A stretch of 64,000 nucleotides of DNA from Cornus controversa (GCA_026545225.1 CM048850.1:28077797-28141796), one strand, 5' to 3'. Shown: positions 1 through 14,000, counted from the first letter of the stretch. Made by a program: numbers and translations. Notes: generated by a model from the sequence alone, not told the origin.

Positions 1-1429
1 TTTTTTGTTGGATCACTGAACACTTGCTTAACAAAGCACTTACAGTATTTTGTTTGCCAAATCGTAAAATAATCATAGGAAGTTTACTTTTTATATGGAG
101 AACAGTTTAGTTTATGTACATATATGGTTGGAACTTTTCCAAAACTTCTTCAAGCTATAGGATCGATGATTCAACGGTCTGCTGTGGCTTCTCTGGCTTG
201 TTACTGATTTTGATTTTCAGGTCTATATGGAGTAGCCTAGATCACTGGTCACCACTATGCAATTATTGGGTAGAATGATGGATAAGTTATAGTGTAAAAG
301 ATGGAGAATGGGGGATTGGGTATAAATGGATGATGGTGCAGTGATTAAAAAAATGGGCTGTGTACAGCCACTTGTGAAAATAATGCCAAACGTTAACTGT
401 ATACGCTTCTACACCTGGAGTACCAGCACTTGCCAAGTCTTCTTTAATGGTTGGGGTTTATTCAAGAGTATGTCTTGATTAGAACTTGCTGTTCAGAACT
501 AGACAGATTGTATATGCATTTCATATGTAATGTGTGCATCAGAAACCACATATGAAGTTTCATTTCCTTGAATAATTATATAATGCGCTTCTAGTGCTCT
601 ATAATTGTGATTCTGTGACACGGGGGTGGATAAAGGGTACATTGCATTCCCGATAATACAGAAGTAGAGGCTGTACTTTAACATATTGCAAGAGAGCACT
701 AAGAGGAAGCACACAGGGGACACAAGAATTATGACTTTTTTACCTTTCCTCCTAGTGTGAATTTGGAGAAACCAAAGTAAAACTAATGAAGTAATAACAA
801 GGAGCTAGCCCAGAAACAAATAATGGTGAAATAACATTGAGCTCTGTAACTGAAAGAGGGAACATGGGGATTGTGACTTCTAGGGTTTCAATGAGACCCA
901 TAGTGAGTCGAAGTGACTCATTTGACTATCCCTTGTTTATTCGACTCTGAAGAGACAAATGACTATCACTGTTTATTTCACTTCAAAAAGACACTAGTGG
1001 CGGAAGGTCCTAATTATAGAATCAAATGCACACTTAAAGAAATTTAATTCAAATATCGACAATGCTTGCAAACTTAATCTTATTAGTGGTTCGCATGGCC
1101 TTCCTATGCCTCTTGAATGCTTCTGAAATTAACTGCTTTAGGTTAAGAAGACTTGGATCCTCAAGTTATTCTTAATAAATTCAGCTTGTAGTTCTGGGTC
1201 AGTCTTCTTCATCTACTGTTGGTAATTCATTCAAACCATTTCACCCGAAATCTCAAGTATTTTTGCCCCTTCTTTTGGTAGGTCAAAAGGAAAAAAGAAA
1301 GAAAAAGGGCAGCCAATATGAGAAACTTCAGGCCTTAAAATTATATGTCTTTATTCCAAATTTTCTTCTTCTCTTACCAAATGAGTATACAATATTCTAA
1401 TAATAATCGCGTTAAGACAATTGAAGGTG

Positions 1430-2110
1430 TCAAGCTCAGCTAGGTAAGTGGTTGTTGAGTTTTGTTATCGAGAGAGATCCCCTTTGGCATATAAAACTGG
1501 AAGGGAAGTATGGGAGTTCATAAAGTGTGTGGTCATCTAGTGAGGTGAGGATATATCATGGGGTGAGTTTCTGGAAGAGTGTCATGAAGGGTTGGGTAAA
1601 TTTTTATCTACATTGCCATAAGATTCTTAACTAATTATAGATTCGGGCATGATTTATAGATACTTGTATAGGTAAGTGGTTGTGGAGGTATGCAGTAGAG
1701 AGAGATTCCCTTTGTCATAGAAAACTTGAAGAGAAGTAGGGGAGTTCTTGGAGTGGCTACTTATTGAGGGGGTTGAGATATAACATGGGGTGGGTTTGTG
1801 GAAGAGCTCCATGAAGGGTGGGGGTGAATGTTGGCCCTTTCTCTACCTTGCAGTAGGATACAATAACTAATTTAGGATTCTGGCACGAGTTATAGGGTGG
1901 AAAACTGCCTTGCAGGACAAATTGTCGGTTGGATCACAACTGATAAAGATGCTTCATCTGGGGTGTTTACCTTATTTTTTTTGGATGGTGGGATGTCGGG
2001 ATTTAGAAGAGCCCTAGATTAGGAGTTGGACTTCATAAATATTTTGCTTGATATGCTGTCGAAGTCCTTTCTGGCCTTTGCATGAATGACTTTCTTAGAA
2101 GGAATTCAAA
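1430..2110 (+). mobile_element. Degenerate LINE (L1-type) ORF2 3' fragment, partly duplicated in tandem
   Basis: Broken plus-strand translation gives the familiar plant L1 sequence downstream of the reverse transcriptase: a 'LGKWLWRYAVERDSLWH' type block, then a 'YGSSWSGW' type block, then a 'GFWHELW' type block near 1880. The first part is present twice (about 1440-1660 and 1672-1890), clearly similar but diverged. There are many stops and frameshifts. It is a fossil with no coding potential. Confidence 0.6.
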
Positions 2111-2413
2111 CAATAAAAGGAATCTGGTGGACATATTTTTAGAAGTCATTTTCCCATCTTTAGTATTTTCTTTTTAATCTTTTTACCCAGTTAAAAAACA
2201 ATTTTTGGTCTAAAACAGCTTCTTGGGATTCAAGTTCGAGGACAATTTTCAAGTTCCAAAATGTAGAAATGAATGTTGTGGTGTAAAGAAGACCCAATAT
2301 GAAAATATTCAAGTTATTGATGTAAAGAAGCTTTGTATCAACAACTACCCAAAATAACCACAAATTTGCAATTTCAGAAAGTGAAATGGCAGGGTTTAGA
2401 AACAACCCACTAC

Positions 2414-2857
2414 TTAGGTGTTAATAGGACCCTTAAAAGAATCAAACTCTTTGCTGGCACAGGTTAGAGTACATTGAAAGGAGGCCCTGTAATCACCATC
2501 GGAATAGTTGAGAGAGTTTGAGATGCCATAAGAGATGGAGGAGGGTACAGATGCTGGAGAAGTTGCCAACGGTGGAGTCTTTATCCGTGCATGTGCGAAA
2601 GATTGAAGGTTGCTGACAGGCGTTGAGACTTTGCTTTCACCATCGGAAGTGAGGAGCAGTCGACGACTTGGCTGTTGGCATAGATCTGGTTGACAAGTCT
2701 GAGTGCCAAAGGGTGTTATACAGAAGAAGGATAATAATATAATTAAACAAGGAATCAAGGTTAATATGGACAATATGACTTGATATATGAGGTCAAAAAT
2801 GTGATTATCGTATTTAATACTAAAAAGGTCAGTGTGCCTTTCAGAGAAGGCATCCAA
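2414..2857 (-). other. Unrecognised minus-strand ORF with one hydrophobic segment
   Basis: An open frame of 147 codons beginning at TTG (an ATG start is not available; a stop lies a few codons upstream). Residues of about 24-50 form a strongly hydrophobic stretch suited to a membrane helix, followed by a Ser/Pro/Thr-rich tail. A second open stretch lies just upstream on the same strand (3018-3266, 82 codons, Cys-containing) and a third downstream (2160-2405). I do not recognise the family. It may be a gene remnant or chance ORFs inside the upstream VPS18 intron. No splice-joined model can be defended from sequence alone. Confidence 0.2.
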
Positions 2858-3795
2858 AAAGCTATTTTTTTAGGCTTCTGTTGAACGGGCTGCCAAGCAA
2901 ATGGGCTTCATTTAAAAGCCCGTTTCATATATTTCATCAAACACTCTTTGCAATTGGAGGACTTCTTGCGTTTGGAAGCCCGCTTTGAGACCCCAGGAAG
3001 CTCTCCCAAACAGGCCCTTATGATTCCATTGTCCTGTTGTTGGCAATAGAGTTTTTGGTTAATGTTGGAAAGTCGTATGTCATTTTTTCATATCCGCTAC
3101 TACATGCACAAAATAATGGAGCATTACTCTGTGTGAACTCAAACTTGGCAACTGGAGTTTTATTAGAAAAGAACTCAGAACAGCTTGATTTCACATCTCC
3201 TTTTTCTAGGGCATGATTTAACAAAAGGGAGTAGTCATTTTGGTATATAGATAACATAGAACACAAGTTGTTAGTGATTTTAAGCCTTTATTGATGGCCA
3301 ATTACTGTTGATAAAATAATCAGCTTTTGATCATACGCCATAGTCCATATTTTTTGTACAGTGACAACATTTTATGTTACTACTATTAAATTTTGCTTTT
3401 CAGCTCAGTGAAACATCAGCACATACATAATTCTGTTTTCCTCAAGATGCAGTAGTTGTATTGAAACTTTATAGGAAGATTCAATGCTTTCATATTTCAT
3501 GTTTGCTGCAATGCTTAGTTGAATATTTTTTTGTCACATCTGCATCTAAGTTATGAAACTTATATCTATGATTGGTTAACAAGTGTCTACCTCTTTCCCA
3601 ATTTCATGACTTCTACAATGTGCGTATTTAGGATTTGTAACAGGTTGTCTCATGCAATTTTCTGTTGTTGATGAATGATAGTGTTTTCTTCTTCCTGAAG
3701 TTGTTAAAACATTGAATGAACATTATTTATCATCTAATTAATTTATTGAATTGAAATTTTGTCGTCTTTTTTATTTTCTTTGGTACTGGATTTAG

Positions 3796-6700
3796 CAAGG
3801 AGAAGCAAAGAAAGCATTAGAAGTGCTTCAGAAACCGGCCGTTTCTCTTGACCTTCAGGTTTGCACCAGACCTCATCATGCTTGGAAATTTTGGAAATGC
3901 AGTGTTGATTGGAAATGTTACTGCTATTTCATGATTGGTTGCATTGCAGTACAAGTTTGCACCAGACCTCATCATGCTTGATGCGTATGAAACTGTTGAG
4001 TCATGGATGACCACAAAAAACCTGAATCCAAGAAAGCTGATTCCAGCCATGATGCGTTATTCAAGTGAACCTCATGCAAAGTAATGTGCATCTCTTATCA
4101 ACAATATTTTAATATTGTATTTTCCAGAATTAGGAGCAAAAATATCTTTGTAATTTCTCTGATTATGGTGCTTTTAAAGGTCCTGGAAATGTTTCATGTC
4201 TGTTTGTTTCAAGGGTTATAGTCTGGAAGCAGTTGCACCTATAGACTCTGGGCAGTATGCCGTTAGTGGCACTGAAATATCAATATCATTTTAGCCATGC
4301 ACTTGGTTCATTATTTAATAGTAAACTTGTTTTTGCTTTCTAATAATATGTTCTGCTGTTGGTCATCTGTTAAAGACTAATTTGTTAAGAATATTCACTT
4401 AATGTTTTAAGTCATTGTGGATCTTATTTTGTTGAAGACATGGGATTAGATAGTTTGGAAGGCAAATAGGGTTTGTTTTTCTTATCTAGTCAGTTGATAC
4501 AGGAAAATACATGTTATGATAATCTTTATCCACACAGAGGCACAGAAATTAACAACAAAGAGTTTGTTTTCTGTGGAGTTCATTTGGTCATTAATTCATA
4601 AAATCTGGCTGGAACTATTTCTACCATAATTTTTGAGGTCTACTCGATTAAGTTATCTGTGATCCATGTTCCTTATATATGTATATACACATATGAGTGG
4701 AACAGATTGAAGTTTAAACTTCAATTTTGTACTAGCTAAATCTCTTATTGATAGGACGAGGACTGAAACCCTAGGTTCTGATAGAGAGTTAGAGCAAGGT
4801 TTGTGATCTCGACCTAGAGGGGGGTAAATAGGTCTTGCTGGCTGTGTTAACTAATTCAACTACTTTTCAAATTTTAATCAAATTGTCAATAATTTAAACC
4901 TCAAATTAAAGCAATATAATGAAAATCTGTCAATCCATCATGCCATGGACACTCCAGTCATATAGATTAAGTAAAGCAATAGAAAGCATGCACAATACCA
5001 AGATTTTTACATATAAAATCCCAAAGGAAAAAACCACGGGACCTAGTCCAGTCAGATCAAGTCTACTATAAGTCTTCAGGCACAAAGTCCGTTCCGTCAA
5101 CAGATTCTGCTCCTCACAGAATCTGCTTCTTCAATAGCACTTTGATCTCCAAACTAATCATCCATCCAATCTCAGCAGCAATACGTTGTCAACATATATA
5201 TCACTTATCAATCTATATGCAGAATGATTGATGAATGAAAAATAAAAACCGTATGCGCTCTATATATGAAGAATGATTGATGAATGAAAAATAAAAACTG
5301 TATGCACTCTATATAGCTTCACAATATAATGCTCTCTATTGTATTCTCTGTGTGTAGGTTTTTTAAAGTTAGTTGAGTATTTATAGACAAAATAGAGGTA
5401 GGCGGATTAGGGTTGTAGAGTTTTAAATAGAAAAGAAATTTGCTTTTCCGGATAGGTATCGATTGAGATCAAGTGTCGAACCACTCGATTGATCTATGTA
5501 TCGATCAAAGTGGCACGTACACAGTACACTTTATACATAGAAAATTTTGAATATAGCGGTCTCCAAAAACTGTTAATGCATATCAAAGGGGATTTTTCCA
5601 AATAGAAACATATATTAATAAAACCCTAATTGATGAATGCATGAACCCTAATTTGGTGAGTGCATATATTCATGTCAAATTACCTTTCGACCCTTGGCTT
5701 TTAAGATTACCGATCTACTATTGGTTGTAATTTTACTTTTGATTCTGCCCTTGGACAAGAGGTAACTAACTTGACACTAACTCTCAAAATCTAACTGAAA
5801 TAATAATAAAAAAAAATTATAGACTCTTGACTTCTTCTTGTTGTTGAGGGGGGGAATCTTTGCCACCTTCTTCTTCTTCCTAATCACTGAAGCAATGTTC
5901 ACATGCTCAAAACCAAGATCGGAAGAGAGATGAGGTGTTCTTTGGTTGACGGGTGTGCGATTGAGAAAGCTCTGAGACTTTGTTGTTCTCTCATTAGGAT
6001 CAAATGACATCACACCAAGTCTCGGTGATCCAAGAGATGAGTTTTGGAAACAGTAGCACCTTCCGTTTGTTACTGTGTCCCAAAGAGCATCATCAACTCT
6101 ACAATTGTGGCGGGGAGGTCGATGGTGTCTCCGGTGGCGATGTAGTAAAGAAACTCCAACCTTTGTGTGGAGAGTTCTTGTCACGCCCTGAATTCCAATA
6201 CCTGGTTAAGAGTGAGAAACTGAGAATTGAGGGTGTGATGTAGAATTAACTGTGAATACCATTTCCGGTCTAATCAATGTCAACTCAAAATCTTGTAAAC
6301 GCGGAAGCATACCTACATGTATTAATGTATAAACATATCTTAAACAATTCACACTAACGGGCCCCACCTTGGTTTACACATGCATATGCCTTAGTTCATT
6401 GGTTATTATAATACCAACTTTTGTTCCATTTCTCAACTTTACCTAGTAAATCTAATCTGAACATTTCAAAATCAATTGGAAACAACCATTGCACAGCTTA
6501 TATACCTAGATATACAAAGGTAACAACATGTTTAAGTTTAGGTGTACATGTCACACATTAACATATTATTCAAAAAGCGGCTTAATTACATCCACATGTT
6601 GAAAATTAAAACAATACTCCAAATCTCCATGTAACTCCAATCATGGTTTGGACACTTGGGTTACTTCTTTGTCATTACTAGAAAAATGTTTGTATAATAG

Positions 6701-7969
6701 GAATGAGCAACAACTTGCTCAGTAGGAAATGCCTAAAACACACTTCCTAAGTTCCGTGAATAGCACAAAAACAACAAAATCAATTTAAAGAAATCATACT
6801 TTAAATGAAATTAAACTATACATTTCTCATGTGAGATAATTTAGACTAAAGATGAGTATGCAATGTTATCATGAACTCACACACTCACCAACACCACATC
6901 ACCAAAACCGTCAATCCAACCCGGCACATTCTGTTACCTTCGTGAATTTAGTAACGGTAACCACGAAGAGAATGATAACCCTCCCTTGGCCTAGACACAG
7001 TCCAGCTCCATTTCGGGCCGAGTTAACACCATCTCCTGGGTTGATTGACAATTCCGGATACTGACTCTTAGCTACCCAGTTTCCATAAACTTTTCTTTTA
7101 ACTTCCGGATCCCGACTCTTGGCCATCCGGTTTTCATAAACTTTTCCACATACACTATCACACTATGTATGTGCCATGAATGAACAATTATTAGATATGC
7201 TCATTTCCACCTCTTCCCATGCCAAATGCACATATAATATTGTTGAAACAATTTATTTAACACTTGGCATGCATTTCACATTTTTCATTGAAAGATTTTA
7301 TCAAACACTTAGTAAAATTTAGGAAAAATCACACTTCAATCTTAAACTTCACCAATTCCATCACTTAAGCACATATAAGTCCATACACTACACATAAGAT
7401 CAAGTATAGCATATTTCTACCACTTCTAACACATTGGCACATAAAGATTCATATGTAACCAAAAATCAGCATCTATATGAAAGAGAAACTATCACAATTT
7501 CACATAAACCTTGCCATATGTAAACATACATACGGCATACTCACAAAAACCCCGGAAATCGTAGTTTAAACATCCGTACCTCACTTTAGAAGCAATTCTA
7601 GTGAAAAAGCCCCAATCTGCCAGAACAAGAATCACCTAAATCTGAAGCTAAACCGATCAAAAGGAAGCCCTCAACTTGTAGAACAAACTTTCCTTTTTTG
7701 ACAACCTTCAAATTTAACTTCTTAGGGTTCAAAATCTAGAGAGAAGATGAAAAGAAATGTGGGAGAAGAGAGAAAAGAGAAAACTGATCCCTAATTTATG
7801 AAATCTGATCCTTAATGCCAAAGATCTGTATTTATAATATCTCTAACGCAAAATGACCAAAATACCCTTTTCTCACTTGAAGTACTCCCCTGGCTTCATT
7901 TAAACCTCGGAAATCACTACGGTTCCGAAAATCATTCCATCTCTCTTCTAATCCCTTAAATAAATAAAA

Positions 7970-8007
<38 letters not shown>

Positions 8008-11000
8008 CTGGCAAATTTTCCGGTTCTCTGGACCCGCCCACCAGGCACCTCGGGCCCCGCTAACCTGAAAATCTCAAAATGAGCTAAACAACTTATAAAA
8101 CTCTCCAGACTTCAAAATAAGTCCCCGTATATCTAATTCACATATAAAACACATGCATAAACCATTTATAACTATTTTTGGAAAAATAAATAAATAAAAC
8201 AAAACCGGTCCAAAATGAACCCGGTCTCTACAATTCCGAATGGTCTTTCGGATCAATGTTATGCTCCCCAATCTTGTTGAGAATTGAAATTGTGGCTTGA
8301 GGTTAAACTATTAAAGGTTTTGAAGTGAGCAAAGTTCCGGACTTGACGAGCACAGTGTACGGAATTGATGTTATCCACCGTGATTGTGGCATTGTCACTC
8401 CTTGGTAAAACCAAATCATCCGTAGGTCATGCATGCAATACTTGTCATGGAGTGAATGAAGGTTTGGATCAAGAACAATCTCTACACCATCGTATGAAGT
8501 TTTGAAGCACAACGTAGTCCAATTGAAATTAGGCATGTTAGCATAAAAAAACTCTCACCGGGTTTTAGTAGGGAATACCATAATGTGTGCACAATCATTG
8601 CCAACCACGCTAGGTGACCATCCTATCAACACCATAGGAATTAAACTCACCCATAGCAACATCCCTCTCAAACATGAGCCAGCAATTACCATATACCTCA
8701 TTGTAATGCTTTCTTGAGTTCTTGCTAATGAGGTGGTCACATGGGTTAATTGAAGGATACTTCAGAGAAGAATGAGTAGCCTTTTCCTCTTCCAATTAGA
8801 AGTGGAAGATTTGTATTTACAGAAGGTAGAAAATTGGTAGGAAAAGCATCCTCAAAAGTCTTGCATTTTACATTTGTAAACAAAATCTCGTTCGGCCGAT
8901 ATCTAATCGATATATTGATCCAGCTTCCTGGGTTTAATGTCGATCGATCGAGGTATCGAGTTTTACTGGATTCCATTACGTTGTCTCTGTTCAATGTTCA
9001 GTCAATCGATTCCTTCTGGAATAATTTGATAGATCATGTAACCAATTGATGTTCCCTCGATTTCTACATACACTATTTTGAAGTTGGCCCTGTCCAGTCG
9101 ATTGATCGAACGATTGATCAACATACACTATTTTTGGAATTTCTATTTTTTCAAAATTTTATGTTTTTAACTAAACCTTTGAATATAAAAATACACAAAA
9201 CTTAACCTAATCTCTAAAATCAACTAAGACTTAAAATTCAAAATCCTCTTTTTTTTTATGATTTTTAAGATCTTCCATTTTTTTTAAAAATTCAGTTGCT
9301 TAAATATAAAACTATATATATATAAAAATATATATTATGCCAAAAAATCTCTCCAATAAAATCTTAGAAAAATTCATGTCACCCTAAATCCAATTTAGGA
9401 CAATACTTATTTCACAATTATCAAACTAAACAAAAATATAAAACCAACAAGTCTTTCCAAGGATTCATGTATTTATAATCTTTTCGTAACAAATTCAACA
9501 AGTCTTAGTGCATTAAAAATAGTTAACTCAACACAAATATGAACACAGTCCAATTTGCATTCCAAAACATAAATGAATTTCACCCGGAAATTAAGAAGAC
9601 TCATGAGTGTATTAACTCGATACATTTTCCACCTTTTATTTTCATGGTGGCTTTCACTCTAATGGGCAGCCAACTATTTCCTAAGACATTTTGTATGTTA
9701 TTAATTATTCATTATACCCTATTGTCTTGGTAGCTTCAGACAAATTCCATAGGTAGCCCTTTCCATGAAAATAATAGTCATATCTATATTTTTCAATTTC
9801 TTTTCTTTTTCTCTCGACTGTTTTTCATCATTTTTTTTGTAAGTACATTCATAAACTCTTAACTTAATGAGCTAATCTCCACACATATTTCAGTTCATTC
9901 CAAACTACCTTTGTATCCTTGGCTTTAAAGATTACTAATCTGCCCTTGGTTGTAACTTTACTTTAGATTCTGCCCTTGGACAAGAGGTAACTAATTGGTC
10001 ACTAACTTTCAAAAGTCTTATTAATACCAAAAATAAAAATTACAGAATTGTTTTGATCACAAAATTTGTCAACCTAAGTCCTATTGACCTAACACTTACA
10101 TCATCAGGCAAGACTGCTAATTGATGGGCGTCAACTATTTGAAGTAAATTTGACATTTGAAAGATCTTCTTGTCTAGTGAATGGAATTAATTTATTCTTG
10201 ATTGTTTATTTGCTGTTAGAAATTTTTTATCAATATCTCTTGCTACCATATACTATGTGCAGGAATGAAACCCATGAAGTAATAAAATATTTGGAATTTT
10301 GTGTTCACCGTTTGCTGAATGAAGATCCTGGTGTTCACAACTTGTTGCTCTCCTTGTATGCAAAGCAGGTTGAGTTGCTTTCTCAGGAATTTCACCTTGT
10401 TCTTGCCAGTACTTGTTTATAACCAAAGCTGCATTTTTCTTCGCCTTCATCATATACACATACATCTTGTGGTGCCAATTCTCTCGAGTATCATCTTAAA
10501 TCATATGTTTGAATCTAGTACTGATGGAATGATAGACTGATATTTATAATCGCTTTAATAGAAATCTTCTTAATGTAGTTAAGTGGGTGCCTTTGATGTA
10601 TAAGATGCAGTGTTAACTGTTAACTCTGCACACATGGAATTAGATTTCCTTACATTTATATTAGAATATGGTAAACAATTCTGTCCTGGGAAATTGAAGA
10701 TTTAGTGGTAATTTTGCAACTACATGTATTTCATTGGAAGTGGGTTTCTACTGGAAACATGCTCTCTATGAAAACATTCTATCCCTTGCATTGAGGCCCT
10801 CTAGAAAAGACTTCAAGTACCTACTAGATAACATATTAATGTGTGTTATGTTGTGGCCCGAATTTTGTCTCAGCTTTTGACCTGAAAAATGGGCTTTGTG
10901 TGGCCCAAAGCCACCAAAGTCACGGGGGTCTGGAGGCAACGGCCCTGGGAAAAATTTTATGAACCGTTTTTTGCTTGCGGGTCTTGGACCCTATTTAGGA

Positions 11001-14000
11001 CTCTCTTGTAGCCCAGTATATAAGGGCATCTAGGGTTTGGAGTGGGATAAGGAGAAAAAAACATTGTAAACAGCAGAGAGAGAGAACTAGGGTTTGGGGT
11101 CGAAACTTGTAATCTCCTAATTTTCACATCGCGAAAACTTTCGCCAGATCTTCGCCGTGGACGTAGGCACATCGCCGAACCACGTGAATACTTGTGTTCT
11201 GTGTGATGCTTGTTTCGTTTTCTATCATGTTTCTTAATTGCGCTTGTTTTATGGTTGTCCGTCGCAACAATGTGTCATTCACAAATTTCGCAAATTAAAT
11301 TACATAACATGAAGTACTCCGGCTTGATTTTGAGCTTTCTAATAATGACTTTGATAAAAAGTTCATTCTGCTTCCTTGTTTTCAGTTTTATATTTAATTT
11401 GATTTTTAATGGATTTTGTAGCATAAATTGTAGATTACAGAAGTTGAGGAGTGTGTAGATAACTTCAAATTCATGTAGTCATCTCGACTTTTTAGGCAGA
11501 TGGTTACAATGTTATTAAAATGCATTTTCTTCTCAAAAATACTATTTGCAGGTTATTTTGTAATGAACTATGGATAGCTCTGTGCATGCAGGAGTGAGCG
11601 TATGCACTGATGGTTTTTCATAGAATTAATCACCTTCTATGCTTATCAACTATATACGTTCTTTCAATTATAAAAAAGAAAACCTGACAAGTTTTACTCA
11701 ACTTTTTCACTCTGTTCTATCCTAACATCTAGTCTGGGTAGGTGTCTTTACCTCCAACTAATTTAAAAAAAATTATATGCTTTCTTTGTATCCAAATATA
11801 TTGTCTTATGACTGTCTGGTTAGCATTTTGGTGTTCTTCTTTCAAATGTGTTGACAGATGTATCTGGAGCATGTATGTTCCAGATGGACTGAATAAATCA
11901 AAATAAAATTTTACTCCTTGGCTGTATGTTTCAAAATTGGGGACAGGCTGATGCCACTACGTTGATTCACGTTGCGTTTAGAAGCATGAAATCTGCACTT
12001 TGTAATTGGAATTGGAAGCTAATTAGTTCAAACTTGAAACTATTCCATGATATCAAACATAGCTTTACAGTTTTCATGCTATTTAAAACCAAGATTTCAA
12101 TTATCCAGGATGGGGTGTCAACCTGTTCATCAGGCTTCATCTCACTGTAATATTTAGGTTTGTATAGTCTCGAAATTTTAATTTAATTGACAAAAGTATG
12201 CTTTAAAAGCACCACAAGTGCATATGATCTCAGCTTATTGTTCCATCATGTTGTGTTTTATTCATCCGGATTTATGGATCTATCAATTTGTGGTTATCCA
12301 AAAGAAATGAAAATGAAGCTTCTAATGCTTTATGCTTATATATAAAACTAATATTAGTGTTTCTTTGGGGTCATAATTAGGAGGATGATAGTGCTCTGCT
12401 GCGTTTCTTACAATGTAAATTTGGTAAAGGACGACCAAATGGCCCTGAATTCTTCTATGATCCCAAATATGCCTTGCGCCTTTGCCTCAAGGAAAAGCGG
12501 ATGCGTGCCTGTGTTCATATATACAGCATGATGTCTATGCATGAAGAAGCAGTTGCCCTTGCTCTACAGGTAATAGTTTCATGCCAAAAAATTTGTATGT
12601 TTTCTTTGCTTATGCAGTTTCTTTTTATTTATTGTGTTTTTATAGATTTGTGAATTAATAAGGCTTTATAATGTTGTGTAATGCTGTATGTGTCATATAT
12701 AATCATATTGTACATTATTTGCTTATAAATAAGCGGGTATATAATTCCACTTTTATGATTAATTCGATTATTCAATTTCAGAAACACATCAATAAGATTA
12801 ATAGTGGGACTTCTACTCATCTTTCAAATAAATATGCACACACGTATGGGGGAAGGGGAATTCATGTATGATTTGGGGGAAAGCAATCTGCAGGAAGTTT
12901 TTATTCAGCACTTCCCAAGGTGTTAGTTAATAAACATTGAGTTTTTTAATTAATGGCATTGAAGAAATGTTTCCTTATCACTAAATACATTGTTGGTTTA
13001 AACTTGCTTTGGCTGAAGGTTTGAACTTACCAATATCTCATCAATTATTTATTCTGTTTCATTCTTGTTGCACTGTGCACCATTAAATTGTTTCATTAAT
13101 AAATTACTGGTGCACAGAATAGTGTGAAGGATTCTAATAGTTAAGACCAAGTAACTAACTTTTCTATGCCACATGGACTCTGTATACAAATATTTGATGC
13201 AAATATGTTAGTAGTGTGTTTGCTCAACCACTATTTTTTTAATGACTCAAAGTATGTATATGCTCACATGGACTGACACTTGGTTATGGTATGGGAGATT
13301 GTCTGATATATTTTATTTGATACACACTTGGTAAGCATATCTAATAATTCAAGTTTATTATATAATTGTACATGAAATTCTCTTATTCTGTTTCTTTTTT
13401 TAAATTATTATGTCAAAATGAGCAAAGTTTTCAGGTTAAGTACTCTTTTGTTACACAAAATAGTGAAATACCATTCTACCGTGAAAAGTAGAAATAAGAA
13501 TGTTAGGAAAATAAGTCATGTGTCGGCAATTTTCTACTCAAAACTTTGTAACGTGTTAAGTTTCTTGAGTCATTTGAGTATAACCATTGAATACAACCAT
13601 TGAAGACAAGGCAGATTGATTTGCAAAGAGTACAGCGATAAATCTGCATTCTCAATCACATATCTAGGTCACATGTAAAATGACCTTGGACAGACCTACT
13701 ATGACCTAGATTGATCTTGGAGAGGCTCAATATATTATTTTAGATGTGTTTTTGAAAAATGGTTTAAAAAGTGAACATAATAGGTGAGATGGCGTGTAAT
13801 TAAAAAAATGAAAACAGAAATTTCATGTGGCTGACCCCATTCATATGGGATTGAGGCAAGGATGATGATGATGATTATGGCTTTTCAATGGTATTGAACT
13901 TAAACAGTTTTCAAAATTAACTTTCTACTAAACAGCAAGGTTCATCGATTGATATGTCAATCGATTGAATGAGAAGCCAAGGTTGTCGATTGATAGGTCG

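Larger units (their letters stand above)
1..3795. other. Non-coding stretch, upstream intron of VPS18
   Basis: No exon of VPS18 could be recognised here. The residues that normally precede the first visible exon are not encoded, so the preceding exons lie before the window and this is probably one intron. It holds LINE-derived pieces (listed separately) and unrecognised minus-strand ORFs near 2160-3266. The rest is AT-rich sequence with no other signal. The acceptor is the TTTAG at 3791-3795. Confidence 0.6.
4081..10262 (+). other. 6.2-kb VPS18 intron filled with LTR-type and other repeats
   Basis: No VPS18 exon lies inside; the split Lys codon joins 4080 to 10263. From about 4790 to 5640 and again about 8880-9170 there is sequence of a Copia LTR type, rich in TCGATTGATCGA-like motifs, with the first piece in reverse orientation. 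From about 6690 to 8270 a reverse LTR-like or leader region includes a TA microsatellite. Two direct repeats of about 110 bp (about 5681-5790 and 9902-10012) bracket much of this. Confidence 0.7.

Noticed and set aside
2860..3018. Possible hAT-like MITE ending CCCAAACAGGCCC
   Set aside because: Only one end (3006-3018) resembles a TIR; no matching left end or TSD could be found.
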